Positions 1 to 8,015 of a DNA stretch of 64,000 nucleotides are shown here, one piece after another. The stretch lies in NCBI RefSeq assembly GCF_003258315.1, contig NZ_CP030032.1:3660501-3724500 (forward strand), in the 5' to 3' direction. Under the pieces are notes generated by a model. The model was not told the origin of the DNA, made no database searches, and was given only the letters and a program-made list of their open reading frames with translations. Position 1 is the stretch's first letter. Every line of letters starts with the position of its first letter. A program made the position numbers and the translations under genes. The stretch is from Bradymonas sediminis. Its GTDB lineage: Bacteria > Myxococcota_A > Bradymonadia > Bradymonadales > Bradymonadaceae.

Positions 1-570
1 GACTTCGACATAGAGAAGGCCGGCCAGGGTGGTCCAGTCCTCCTGAGCGCGCGCCATATCCTGGTGCGCCCAGCGCGCCGCGACGTTGGCCGGGTCGAGC
101 TCGAGCGCGTAGCCATATGCATCGCTCGCCTGGTCGGTATCACTGAGGATCCACCCAAGAATGGTGCCCATGCGCAGATACAGTCGGCTCTGATGGCTGG
201 CGTCAGCCGCGTGCTCGAGCGCCTCCGTGAAGAACTCGACCAGCGCCGCATCCTCGCCGCGAAGCGCGAGGTTGAAAAGATGCGCCTCCACCGACACCAG
301 GGTATTCTCGCCGACGTCCAACGCCGCGGCGATATACTCCAAGCTCGCGTCCAGCTCGCCCAGATGTATCGCCGTCAAGCGACCCGCCTCCAGGAGCAGT
401 CGCGCCATCGAGTCAGCATCTTGGCTGCTCTGCGCTTGCTCGTGGAAAACAGAAATCAGGGCCCCCATCTGGTCTGCATACAGCCGTTCAAGTCGTTTGA
501 GCGGCCCCAGATTATAAGGGTTGGCTAGAAGTCGCGAAAGAAGTTCCTGCATCTGTGTCTCACGATTCAT
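1..570 (-). CDS. TPR-like helical repeat protein, C-terminus outside the window
   Basis: The reading frame is open from an ATG at 570 leftward past the window edge, giving about 190 residues. The product starts MNRETQMQELLSRLLANPYN and has no signal peptide. It consists of paired amphipathic helices with TPR-type spacing, for example the stretch ending YGYALELDPANVAARWAHQD, which is a typical TPR helix B / helix A join. It probably acts as a protein-interaction scaffold. It is the last visible gene of the minus-strand TPR-rich envelope locus, but a terminator at 773-816 separates it from the upstream gene, so it probably has its own promoter. The Shine-Dalgarno is weak. Specific function is unknown. 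Confidence 0.75.
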   Translation of the reverse strand, partial: MNRETQMQELLSRLLANPYNLGPLKRLERLYADQMGALISVFHEQAQSSQDADSMARLLLEAGRLTAIHLGELDASLEYIAAALDVGENTLVSVEAHLFNLALRGEDAALVEFFTEALEHAADASHQSRLYLRMGTILGWILSDTDQASDAYGYALELDPANVAARWAHQDMARAQEDWTTLAGLLYVEV

Positions 571-772
571 GAGCTGTCGTCTTACCTTAGCAAGTCAGTT
601 AAAAGCCCGGTTGGCATTTGGTGCCTCAAAGGGCCTATGCGGCTGGCGCGGATTGCGTTGGAGGATGTATAGCACAGCCCCACCAATACGGGCAATCAAT
701 GCCAGGTGGAATAATAGGCGAATATTTTATTTCATGCTTGAATCTACGGGGCAAACGCGAAGCCCGAGATTC

Positions 773-816
773 AAAAAAAGACGCGTCGCCCGAAATGAAT
801 TTCGGGCGACGCGTCT
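773..816 (-). terminator. Intrinsic terminator of the TPR lipoprotein gene
   Basis: A long perfect hairpin (arms about 780-797 and 800-816, AGACGCGTCGCCCGAAAT and its complement) is followed in the minus direction by seven U residues (A-run 773-779). It lies 33 bp after the stop of the 849-1772 gene. Confidence 0.9.
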
Positions 817-848
817 CTAATTTTGCGTGCGAGTCGAAGACGCTTTGA

Positions 849-1772
849 TCACTGCTGAGCGACCTCGCTATCGGTGGTTCGAAGGCTTTGAAGCAACCCC
901 TGCGCCGCCTGCCGGCGCGCCGGGTCACTGGCGCGGTTCAGGAAATTCTCCAGCACCTTTATCGCGCCGTCCTTCTGCCCCAGCGAATGCTTGGCGACGG
1001 CCAGGTTGAAGGTCGCCGCGACATTCTGCGGGTCCATCTCCAATGCCTTCTCCAGGCTCTTCTCGGCGTCGGCCGGCCGCTTAAGGCTCTGCTCGGCCAT
1101 GCCGCGGCCCGCGTACAGCTGCGAGGACTCCTGATTATTCAGGATGCCATTCTCATACACGGCCAATGACTTATCGTAGAAGCTAAAGCGCGCGTAGAGG
1201 TCGCCGAGCGCGTGATACGCGGCCCCGCCCGGGTCGTCCTTGTCAATCTTCATGCGCGGGTTGGCGCGAATCGACTTCATATAGCTCTCGACCGCTTCGG
1301 GATAAGAGCCAATCGCCGCCTGACTCAGGCCCATGCGAAACCAGGCCTTCGCGTGGGTCTCGTCCTTCTGGACGACCTGCTGAAAAGCAGCGACCGCCTG
1401 CGAAGCGTCCCCCTTATCAAAGAGCACCGCGCCGAGCTTATAATAGGCGTCGATATTCTCCGGGTCTCGCTTAATCGCCTCGCGATACGAGGCCTCGGCC
1501 TCCACCAGGTTATTCACCCGCTGGTAGTATATATCGCCGAGGAATAGCGCCGGTTCGGCATAGGTCGGGTCCTGGTCGCGCGCCAGCTTAAGCTCCTTAA
1601 TCGCCGTCATCGACTCGCCGGCCTGATAACTCTGCACGCCCTTATTCAGGTGGTCGACCGCGATGGCCCGGTCCTGGTTGCACCCCACCGACACCATCGC
1701 AAGGGCAAGCAAGCCCGGGAGGACGAATTTGATCGGAAGACTCATCAGATTTGCGCCAATTACTTTTCTCAT
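849..1772 (-). CDS. TPR lipoprotein
   Basis: The 307-residue product has a basic N-region, a hydrophobic core and a lipobox ending VSVGC near residue 31, so it should be lipid-anchored. The rest is a row of at least six TPR units, recognisable from repeats such as DPTYAEPALFLGDIYYQ, DPENIDAYYKLGAVLFDKGD and DPQNVAATFNLAVAKHSLGQ. The start at 1772 is preferred over an internal ATG at 1745 because AGGGCGAT precedes it. It lies 17 bp downstream of the tail-domain lipoprotein gene and ends at a strong terminator, so it closes that transcription unit. It probably serves as an envelope scaffold for the upstream Glt-like complex; that role is inferred from position. Confidence 0.85.
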   Translation of the reverse strand: MRKVIGANLMSLPIKFVLPGLLALAMVSVGCNQDRAIAVDHLNKGVQSYQAGESMTAIKELKLARDQDPTYAEPALFLGDIYYQRVNNLVEAEASYREAIKRDPENIDAYYKLGAVLFDKGDASQAVAAFQQVVQKDETHAKAWFRMGLSQAAIGSYPEAVESYMKSIRANPRMKIDKDDPGGAAYHALGDLYARFSFYDKSLAVYENGILNNQESSQLYAGRGMAEQSLKRPADAEKSLEKALEMDPQNVAATFNLAVAKHSLGQKDGAIKVLENFLNRASDPARRQAAQGLLQSLRTTDSEVAQQ

Positions 1773-1789
1773 ATCGCCCTATGCTCGCT

Positions 1790-2227
1790 TCAATGGTTCG
1801 AGAAATCAAACGGGTACTCAACCTCGACGCCGTCACCATCCTCAGTGGTCGGGAAGACCCAAAGTTGAACTTCCTTGAGGATACACGTCTCGACGTCGTC
1901 ATTCTTGAGCGTCGAATTCGTGAGCAATGCAGCCTGCACACCCCCGGTCGGCGCGATGGACAAGCGAATATTCACCTGCCCGCTGAGCGCGCGATCGTCG
2001 GCCAACCCCATCTGGTAGCAGCGGGTCAAGTCGCGGCGATTCTCTCCGGCCACCTGACGCACAACGGCGTCGTCGAGCGATCCATTGATCAATGGATCGC
2101 CAAGGGTCGCGGTGGCGCTACTTTCGCCGGCCCGCGCGCCCACCTGGGTGCTGCACCCAGATGAGACAAGCGCTAGAAACAGAATAAGAAGGCTAAAGAT
2201 GTGTCGCTCTCTGAGCTCAAGCTTCAT
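1790..2227 (-). CDS. Lipoprotein with an AgmX/PglI-type C-terminal domain
   Basis: About 145 residues. A signal peptide ends in the lipobox LVSSGC, followed by a short linker and one copy of the tail domain found at the C-terminus of myxobacterial AgmX and PglI. Recognisable elements are the conserved Cys-Tyr in LTRCYQMGL, the strand LSGQVNIRLSIAPTGGV, VETCILKEVQLWVFP and the terminal VEYPFDF. The domain has two conserved cysteines and a TonB-C-like layout. Starts at 2242 and 2272 are also possible; 2227 gives the best signal peptide but has no clear Shine-Dalgarno. It is the third consecutive gene in this locus to end in this domain. A periplasmic role in the Glt-like complex is inferred. 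Confidence 0.82.
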   Translation of the reverse strand: MKLELRERHIFSLLILFLALVSSGCSTQVGARAGESSATATLGDPLINGSLDDAVVRQVAGENRRDLTRCYQMGLADDRALSGQVNIRLSIAPTGGVQAALLTNSTLKNDDVETCILKEVQLWVFPTTEDGDGVEVEYPFDFSNH

Positions 2228-2472
2228 AGATACGCAGACCATTTCTAAGTTCGTTTGCCTCATTTTCAACATAAGAAGCCGCTGAGTTCAAGAGGTAAGT
2301 GAGCGACACCCTAACATTAACGCTGGACTCCGGGAAGGTCCGCAGGTTGAATTTAGTCGCCACTCACGCCCTCCCAGTGACGCTACGAAGCTCGAGATAA
2401 GACAAGTGTGCTGCATCGCAGCGGCTTGCGTTCACACCGAGCGGCGCCCACAACGATAAAAGAACCCGCTCC

Positions 2473-3342
2473 TCACAAATAAGGCTGCTTGATCCGAAAC
2501 GCGAAGGTTTTGGTCGCCACGACGTCACCGTCGGCCGACGGCGGAAAACGCCAGGTCAGCATCGTATAGGTGATACACGACTCCACCTCGCTGCTTTGAA
2601 GGGTCGAGCTCATGACCACCGCGTCAGTGACCGCCCCGGAATTTTCGATGGTAAACTTAACCGCCACGTCTCCGGCAAGCGACGGATGTTTTTCGAGCGT
2701 CTCCTGATAGCATTTTTGAAGTTGAGGCTCGTTCGCCTTAACGATGTTGCTAATGGTCGCGGCATCCAAAACCGGGGCGCCTTTTTTTGCCTTGGCATCT
2801 TTACCCTCACCGCCCCTGGAGAAATTGAAGGGGTAGTTCACCACCACAATCCCATCCCCCTCCGGCTCGGGGAACCGCCACCGTGCGATATTTGCCACGA
2901 TGCAGGATTCCACGATCGGGTTATCTAGCGTCGAGCGAGAGACGCTCACGGAGTCCACATCGCCAGAGTTGGCGATCCTAAACCTAACATTCACCTGACC
3001 GGCTAGCGTCGGATCGCGCCGCAATTCCGCTTCATAGCAGGCGACGAGTTCGGACGTGTTCTCGGTGACGACGCGAAGGATTACCGAGCGGGGAAGCGAG
3101 CCTTTCGGTGGGGCACCTTCGTCTGACGAGCCCGCGCGCGTATCGTCCGCGCCTTCAGGCCCAGCGGTCGCGCCCACCTTGTCGTCGGCTCGCACCTGCG
3201 CCGGCACGCTCGCATCTTCGGCGACAACCTGCGATTGGGTGCTACAAGCCGAGAGGGCGAGCGCCACAGACCAGGCAAGCAGGCTCATTAAGTGGCGCGT
3301 CCCGAGACCAACCCTTGTCGCTGCCCAGATCCTTAGCGGCAT
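2473..3342 (-). CDS. Lipoprotein with two tandem AgmX/PglI-type tail domains
   Basis: About 289 residues from the ATG at 3342, which follows a strong GGAGG-type Shine-Dalgarno (GAAAGGAGGCGAGCGT); a longer reading frame upstream lacks this support. The signal peptide ends in the lipobox ALSAC. After an acidic, low-complexity linker come two copies of the tail domain. The first contains LVACYEAELRRDP and WRFPEPEGDG, ending VVVNYPFNF. The second contains LQKCYQETLEKHPSLAGDV and WRFPPSADGD. Each copy keeps the Cys-Tyr and the later VESCI cysteine. The tandem arrangement in one lipoprotein is unusual. It lies between the FHA protein gene and another single-tail lipoprotein, so local duplication is likely. 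Confidence 0.85.
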   Translation of the reverse strand: MPLRIWAATRVGLGTRHLMSLLAWSVALALSACSTQSQVVAEDASVPAQVRADDKVGATAGPEGADDTRAGSSDEGAPPKGSLPRSVILRVVTENTSELVACYEAELRRDPTLAGQVNVRFRIANSGDVDSVSVSRSTLDNPIVESCIVANIARWRFPEPEGDGIVVVNYPFNFSRGGEGKDAKAKKGAPVLDAATISNIVKANEPQLQKCYQETLEKHPSLAGDVAVKFTIENSGAVTDAVVMSSTLQSSEVESCITYTMLTWRFPPSADGDVVATKTFAFRIKQPYL

Positions 3343-3707
3343 ACGCTCGCCTCCTTTCTCCGCACGGCGTGGTCTCGTGCAAGTAATCCTGATTAGGTAC
3401 GCAAATATTCGCGCGTGACTCCCGGTTCCCGGCCTTAACAGATCACACAACCAGTGAACACGGGCAAAGACAATGTTGGTGCTCACGCACGCGCAGGCAC
3501 CCCGTTATACGGCTATAACTCACCGTGTCCGTAGGGCTCGCCAAGGCGCACGGCTGTGGTTCGAAATAGAATGCATCACAGATCAGTACGGGGTCACGGC
3601 AACCTACTAACACGCCGCAAATTAACAAGAAAGCAGCAAGGGCGAGCTTTTAAGAGGCGCTCGCCCTCGCAATTTGAGTCCCACTCAACACTGGGCCGAT
3701 TCTCAAC
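3343..3707. other. Intergenic region, 365 bp
   Basis: The gap between the FHA-protein gene and the double-tail lipoprotein gene. It holds a GC-rich hairpin at 3639-3667 just after the FHA gene and, near 3343-3360, the Shine-Dalgarno of the lipoprotein gene. A 61-codon frame at 3443-3628 has atypical codon use and no start signal, so I do not call it a gene. Confidence 0.6.
3639..3667 (-). terminator. Probable terminator after the FHA protein gene
   Basis: Nine-bp perfect stem AGGGCGAGC / GCTCGCCCT with an 11-nt loop, 41 bp downstream of the stop at 3708. In the minus direction it is followed by TTGCTGCTTTCTTG, a poor U-tract, so termination may be partial. Confidence 0.55.
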
Positions 3708-5798
3708 TTATTGCTTCGAGAAGTTGAAGGGGTAGTTGACCACGACGATGCCGCCGCCCTTGGGCTCCGGGAAGATCCAACGCTGAATCTTACCGGTGAT
3801 GCAGGACTCGACCGTGCGGTTCTTCATCGTTGAGCTCGACACCACGGCGGCGATGACGCTGCCGCTGCCGGCGATGGTGAACTTGACCTTGACCTGACCG
3901 GCCAGGTTTTTGTTCTTCTGCAGCTCCATCTGATAGCAGTTGGTCAACTCACGGCGATGCTTGCGCACGACACGGCGAATGATCTCTTTGTCCAGCGAGC
4001 CGGTGATCTGAGGCTTACCCGGAACGATGGTCGGAAGCTTATCGTCTTTCTCACCGAGGTTGCTGGCGCCCTTCCCGTAGCCAGTTCCGCCGCCTCCGCC
4101 GCCACCACCGCGACCTGCGGTGCCAACGTTCGCCATGCCGATGCCGCTCTCGGAGACGCCGCCGCCGCCGCGACCCGCGCCACGCACGCCGAGTCCGCCG
4201 AAGCCTTTGGATGCGCCGAATTCAGCGCCCTTATCCAGGCTGCCAATGGCGTGAACCGCGTCCGAGCCAATCGAGCTCTCGCCGCTGCCCCACATGCTGC
4301 TGATCTGGTTGTCATTGAAGACCTTCATGACACCGGCGTTCATCGCGATATTGGTGTCCTCGGCCTTCTTGATCTCCATATCGGTATTATCCGGCGGCCC
4401 TTTAACCGCCATGCGGTTATCCTCGTCAGGCGCGTCCTCTTCACCCGCCTGGCCCTCGTCACCCTTATGCTTGGCGGCCTCTTCGTTATCGTCGCCCGCG
4501 CCCAGCCAGTCGGGCTCGACCTCTTCTTCCTGCTCGGGCTTCATCAACATCTCAACGAAGCGGTCTTGCGCGCTGAACCCGTCGAGGTCCAGGCTATCGG
4601 CGCTGCTCGGGACGTTGAGCACGAGGAGGATGAACAAAATATGAGCGACGGCACTGACCGCAAGATAGGGCAGCGGCGCGGTATCGATCGCGAAGCCACC
4701 ACCGATCACCGCCGGCATATCGGTAAAGTGGATCAAAAAGGTCGTCTCGCCGACGTCCACGCGTGCGCTGGTGCGGGCGCCAAGGCGGACTTCGAAGGCG
4801 CCGGACACCGTCGAACTCGGACGCGCGATATTCTGCGCGACCGCCTCTTCGAGGGTATATTGGGTGTCCTGGTCCCTGATAACGCCGTTCATGCCGGGCA
4901 GGAAAACCACAGCATAAGAGTTGGCCTCATAGGAGACCAGCGGGAAGGACTCGCTCTGCGCGATGCCCTCTTCGTGAACGATAAAGTCGTTCTTGGTATC
5001 CGGACCGATAGAGACGGTGCGGGCGGTATTGTAGCTATTGACCGACAAAACGTGGTCGGACCAGAGCATCGCGACCTCGAGCGTGTCGCCGCCCGAGCTT
5101 TCAAAGAATTCGTCCTGATAGATCTCGCTGTCGGGAGTGCGCGCATAAGCCGGCTCGCTGGGGGCGCCGCCGCCAAACCCGATGGGTGACTCCGTCGCGA
5201 TCCACTCGCCTTCGGGGTCGTAATACCCGTAGACGACCTGCCAAGCCCCTTGCTCGTCATAATAACCGTAGCCGGGGTTCGACTGACCGCTCTCGTCGTA
5301 CCAGAATGGAATATAGTTGCTATTTTCGTCGTAATACCCCTGCTGAGCGAAAGCCTCTACGACGCTTCCGTCCTCGAGGGTGACCATGGTCGGGCCGGTC
5401 GGCTCTGGGGCAACTTCAGCCTGAGCCTGCTGGGTGACACCGGCGTTGACGGTCGCGCTCGCTGCCGGCGCCGCGGCCTGCGCCGTGGCGTCGACAAACT
5501 CAACGCGAACCACCGTGTCGCCGAAGGTCAGCTCGTCGCCCGACTTCAGCTCGTCTTTGGTGATCTTCTCACCATTGAGGAAGCTGCCGCTCGCGCTCCC
5601 GAGATCGATGACACTATAGGCTCCGCCCGACCCCTTCTCGATCACCGCATGGATGCGAGACACGTTTGGATCGTCGAGACGCAGATGCGAGCTGGCAAGC
5701 TTGCCAACTTTAATCACGTCCTGGTCAAGCTCTTCCGTCCGAATTACTTCCCCATTCTGGACGATTTCAAAGCGAAGTCTTCGGCTGTTTTGACTCAT
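3708..5798 (-). CDS. gltG: FHA-transmembrane-AgmX/PglI tail protein (GltG/PglI-like)
   Basis: About 696 residues from the ATG at 5798. Domains in order: an N-terminal FHA domain (about 5-105, with VGKLASSHLRLDDPNVSRIH and GSASGSFLNGE, the phosphothreonine-binding loops); a cytosolic aromatic segment with three GYYD-type repeats (about 150-205); an FHA-like or pleckstrin-like beta region (about 235-360); a transmembrane helix near 375-395 (LAVSAVAHILFILLVLNV); a periplasmic acidic and then glycine-rich linker; and the AgmX/PglI tail with LTNCYQMELQKNKNLAGQV and a terminal VVVNYPFNF. This order matches GltG/PglI of the Myxococcus gliding machinery, an inner-membrane protein linking cytosolic signalling to the periplasmic complex. 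The TPR lipoprotein upstream supports the match. Confidence 0.85.
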   Translation of the reverse strand: MSQNSRRLRFEIVQNGEVIRTEELDQDVIKVGKLASSHLRLDDPNVSRIHAVIEKGSGGAYSVIDLGSASGSFLNGEKITKDELKSGDELTFGDTVVRVEFVDATAQAAAPAASATVNAGVTQQAQAEVAPEPTGPTMVTLEDGSVVEAFAQQGYYDENSNYIPFWYDESGQSNPGYGYYDEQGAWQVVYGYYDPEGEWIATESPIGFGGGAPSEPAYARTPDSEIYQDEFFESSGGDTLEVAMLWSDHVLSVNSYNTARTVSIGPDTKNDFIVHEEGIAQSESFPLVSYEANSYAVVFLPGMNGVIRDQDTQYTLEEAVAQNIARPSSTVSGAFEVRLGARTSARVDVGETTFLIHFTDMPAVIGGGFAIDTAPLPYLAVSAVAHILFILLVLNVPSSADSLDLDGFSAQDRFVEMLMKPEQEEEVEPDWLGAGDDNEEAAKHKGDEGQAGEEDAPDEDNRMAVKGPPDNTDMEIKKAEDTNIAMNAGVMKVFNDNQISSMWGSGESSIGSDAVHAIGSLDKGAEFGASKGFGGLGVRGAGRGGGGVSESGIGMANVGTAGRGGGGGGGGTGYGKGASNLGEKDDKLPTIVPGKPQITGSLDKEIIRRVVRKHRRELTNCYQMELQKNKNLAGQVKVKFTIAGSGSVIAAVVSSSTMKNRTVESCITGKIQRWIFPEPKGGGIVVVNYPFNFSKQ

Positions 5799-5959
5799 CG
5801 CTCTCTTATCCCTCAAAAGTCGGGCATCTGTGGAAGCGCTGGCTCCCGCTGGAATGCCCTTTTGTTTTGCTTAGCAAATTCATCGTAAACCGGAGCATCT
5901 CATTGCTCCAAACCCCTCGGCCGGCGCGGCGACTTGCACCGCCGCGCGCCATCGTGGGG

Positions 5960-6247
5960 TTAAATATCCTCGACAGACTCAAGCATCTCCGGGATGAAGT
6001 CCGCCCGGATATTGATCAAGCTGCTGGTCTTACCGTGCGTCTCGCCGGTGATATTCTCGCCGTCGGGTTTGATCAGGCTACCCGTGACGTCATCGCCTTC
6101 GAAGTCGTACTCGGTGCGTTCTTTATATTGGACATCGGAGCCTGTTTGCTCGGCGCCAACTTCAGCCACCGGCCCGCCCTGGGCGAAGGCCGAGGCGGGA
6201 ATGAGAAACAGCGCGAGCGCGGCGATCAAGATGAAATGTTTAGACAT
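5960..6247 (-). CDS. Small exported protein at the GltF position
   Basis: 95 residues from the ATG at 6247. A clear Sec signal peptide (MSKHFILIAALALFLIPASAFAQ, cut after AFA) precedes about 72 mature residues rich in acidic amino acids, with YDFEGDDVTGSLIKPDGE and a C-terminal helix ending MLESVEDI. It lies between the GltE-like and GltG-like genes. In Myxococcus that position holds the small gene gltF, so I suggest the same role, but the sequence itself is too short for me to claim homology. Alternative: an unrelated conserved periplasmic protein of this operon. Confidence 0.75.
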   Translation of the reverse strand: MSKHFILIAALALFLIPASAFAQGGPVAEVGAEQTGSDVQYKERTEYDFEGDDVTGSLIKPDGENITGETHGKTSSLINIRADFIPEMLESVEDI

Positions 6248-6461
6248 TTTTGCTTCTCGTTTTATGAGGGGCGACTCTATCGAGACCAAATAACGGGTTC
6301 TTGGTACTTAGACACCGTATCCCGCGGGGGGTTCCAAAGAATCTTGCGCAGAACTGCTAAGGGTCGAACACGTTCAATAAAGCTATCATAGCAACGCGAA
6401 CGGTCAAAGAGAAACCCGATTGGCGGCGGCGCGCATCGCGCGCCGTGCTCCGCCATCGACA

Positions 6462-7934
6462 TCAGGCGCCATCGCCGCCGGCGTTGGCCTCCACCGGCGC
6501 CTCCTCAGCGTCGGCGTCCGGGGCCTCCTGTTCGGCTTCTTGCGCCGCGGCGGCCTCTTCACGCGCGAACTCTTCGGCCTGCTGTCGAAGTTCCTCAGCG
6601 GTCGACTCCAGCGAGGGAATCTGCTCGCGCGTCGCGCCGATCAACTCCGAGACCTGACCGATGCGCTTATTCGCCTCGGCGCGCCGCGCCTCGTTGCCGC
6701 TTTTGTCGTAGGCAAGAAAGCTGCGATAATGCTCGATGGATGCCTGGTAATGCTCGACGGCGCTCTTGATATTGGCGACGTTCCACTCAATCTGCTCGGC
6801 GCTGGCGCGCATCTGAGCCGACGCGGTTTGCTCCTCGGCGGGCTTCGGCGGCTCGCGGTCTGCGCCGATCATCGCCTGCTGCGCCTTGTGCTCATGCTCG
6901 AGCACGCCCAGGTTAAACTGAACCACGGCGTTCTCGGGGTCCTTTGTAAGAATCTCCTGGTAGATCTTGTCCGCCGCAGCCAGGTCTCCCATGCCGCGCT
7001 TGGCGACCGCGATCGAGATCTCGGCGGTGATGCTGTCGGGCTCAAGCGCCAGGACGCGCTCAAAGAGCTCCAACGCGCGCGGGTAGTCACGAACGTTAAG
7101 CACGACCGCCCCGAGGTTAAGCAACGCCGGCACATGTTTGGGCGCCAACTCAACCGCTTTCTCAAACTGACGGATGCCCTCGGTGACGTCGTTTCGCTCG
7201 ATCTCGACCAACCCCAGGATATTATGAAGGTCCGGGTTATTCGGCCCGTCGGGCATCTTAAGCGCGTTGAGGATAACGAGCTTGGCCACGTCGAAGTTGC
7301 CGCGGCGATAATAGATGCGCGCGAGGTTTGAGTACGCCTCGATATTGCTCGCGTCACCGGCCAGCGACAGGCGCGCGTGGCGCACGGCGGCCGGGAAGTC
7401 GCGGTCCTGGCGATAGAAAACGCTCAGGTTATTATGCGCCGCGGCGTTATAGCTCTCAGCCTCCAACGCCCGGTCGAAATAGCGGCGAGCCTCATCGGGC
7501 TTGCCGTCATCGAGGGCCAACATGCCCAGGTTCACAAAGGAATCACCGAGCTTAACCGACGCCTCGGACGCCTTCGTATACGCCTTGACGGCTTCGCCCT
7601 TCTCGCCCTTCTTCTCGTAGAGCACGCCCAGGTTAAACCAGGCCTTGCCAAAGGCCGGGTCCACGTCGACCGCGTCTTCGAGCTTCGAGATGGCATCATC
7701 CAATCCGGCGTCGCCCCGCTTCTCGTAAACCTCCACCGCTTCGGTGAATTTCTCGATCGCGTCCTGACTCGCCGTGCCGCCTTCGGCTGCGGTGACGGGG
7801 TCCGTTTTAACCGTCGAGGAGCTGCTCGAGCAGCCCGTCGCGGCCAAAAGGAGCGCGGCGCTCAGCGAAAGTAGAATGCGCCGGAAGGTGCGTGCGGAGT
7901 TCGTTTTTGATGGCTTCATATTGAATTCGTTCAT
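6462..7934 (-). CDS. gltE: TPR lipoprotein, GltE/AglT-like
   Basis: About 490 residues. A basic N-region and hydrophobic helix end in the lipobox LLAATGC followed by serines, so it is lipid-anchored. Residues from about 50 onward form eight or more TPR units (for example DPAFGKAWFNLGVLYEKKGE, SNIEAYSNLARIYYRRGN, DPENAVVQFNLGVLEHEHK). The C-terminus is a Glu/Ala-rich coiled coil. The start at 7934 follows a GAGG element; an ATG at 7919 is the alternative. Size, lipobox and TPR content match GltE (AglT), which in Myxococcus sits between gltD and gltF. It probably anchors the periplasmic TPR scaffold to the outer membrane. Confidence 0.82.
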   Translation of the reverse strand: MNEFNMKPSKTNSARTFRRILLSLSAALLLAATGCSSSSSTVKTDPVTAAEGGTASQDAIEKFTEAVEVYEKRGDAGLDDAISKLEDAVDVDPAFGKAWFNLGVLYEKKGEKGEAVKAYTKASEASVKLGDSFVNLGMLALDDGKPDEARRYFDRALEAESYNAAAHNNLSVFYRQDRDFPAAVRHARLSLAGDASNIEAYSNLARIYYRRGNFDVAKLVILNALKMPDGPNNPDLHNILGLVEIERNDVTEGIRQFEKAVELAPKHVPALLNLGAVVLNVRDYPRALELFERVLALEPDSITAEISIAVAKRGMGDLAAADKIYQEILTKDPENAVVQFNLGVLEHEHKAQQAMIGADREPPKPAEEQTASAQMRASAEQIEWNVANIKSAVEHYQASIEHYRSFLAYDKSGNEARRAEANKRIGQVSELIGATREQIPSLESTAEELRQQAEEFAREEAAAAQEAEQEAPDADAEEAPVEANAGGDGA

Positions 7935-8015
7935 CACGGGTTCAAGCCTCGTGGGCCAGTGCTGACTGTGGGCGGCTGGCAATCAGCCGCCCGTCCTCTC
8001 GTTCAAAGACCGTTC

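Noticed and set aside
3443-3628. A 61-codon minus-strand gene with several cysteines
   Set aside because: No ribosome site, atypical codons and no signal peptide.
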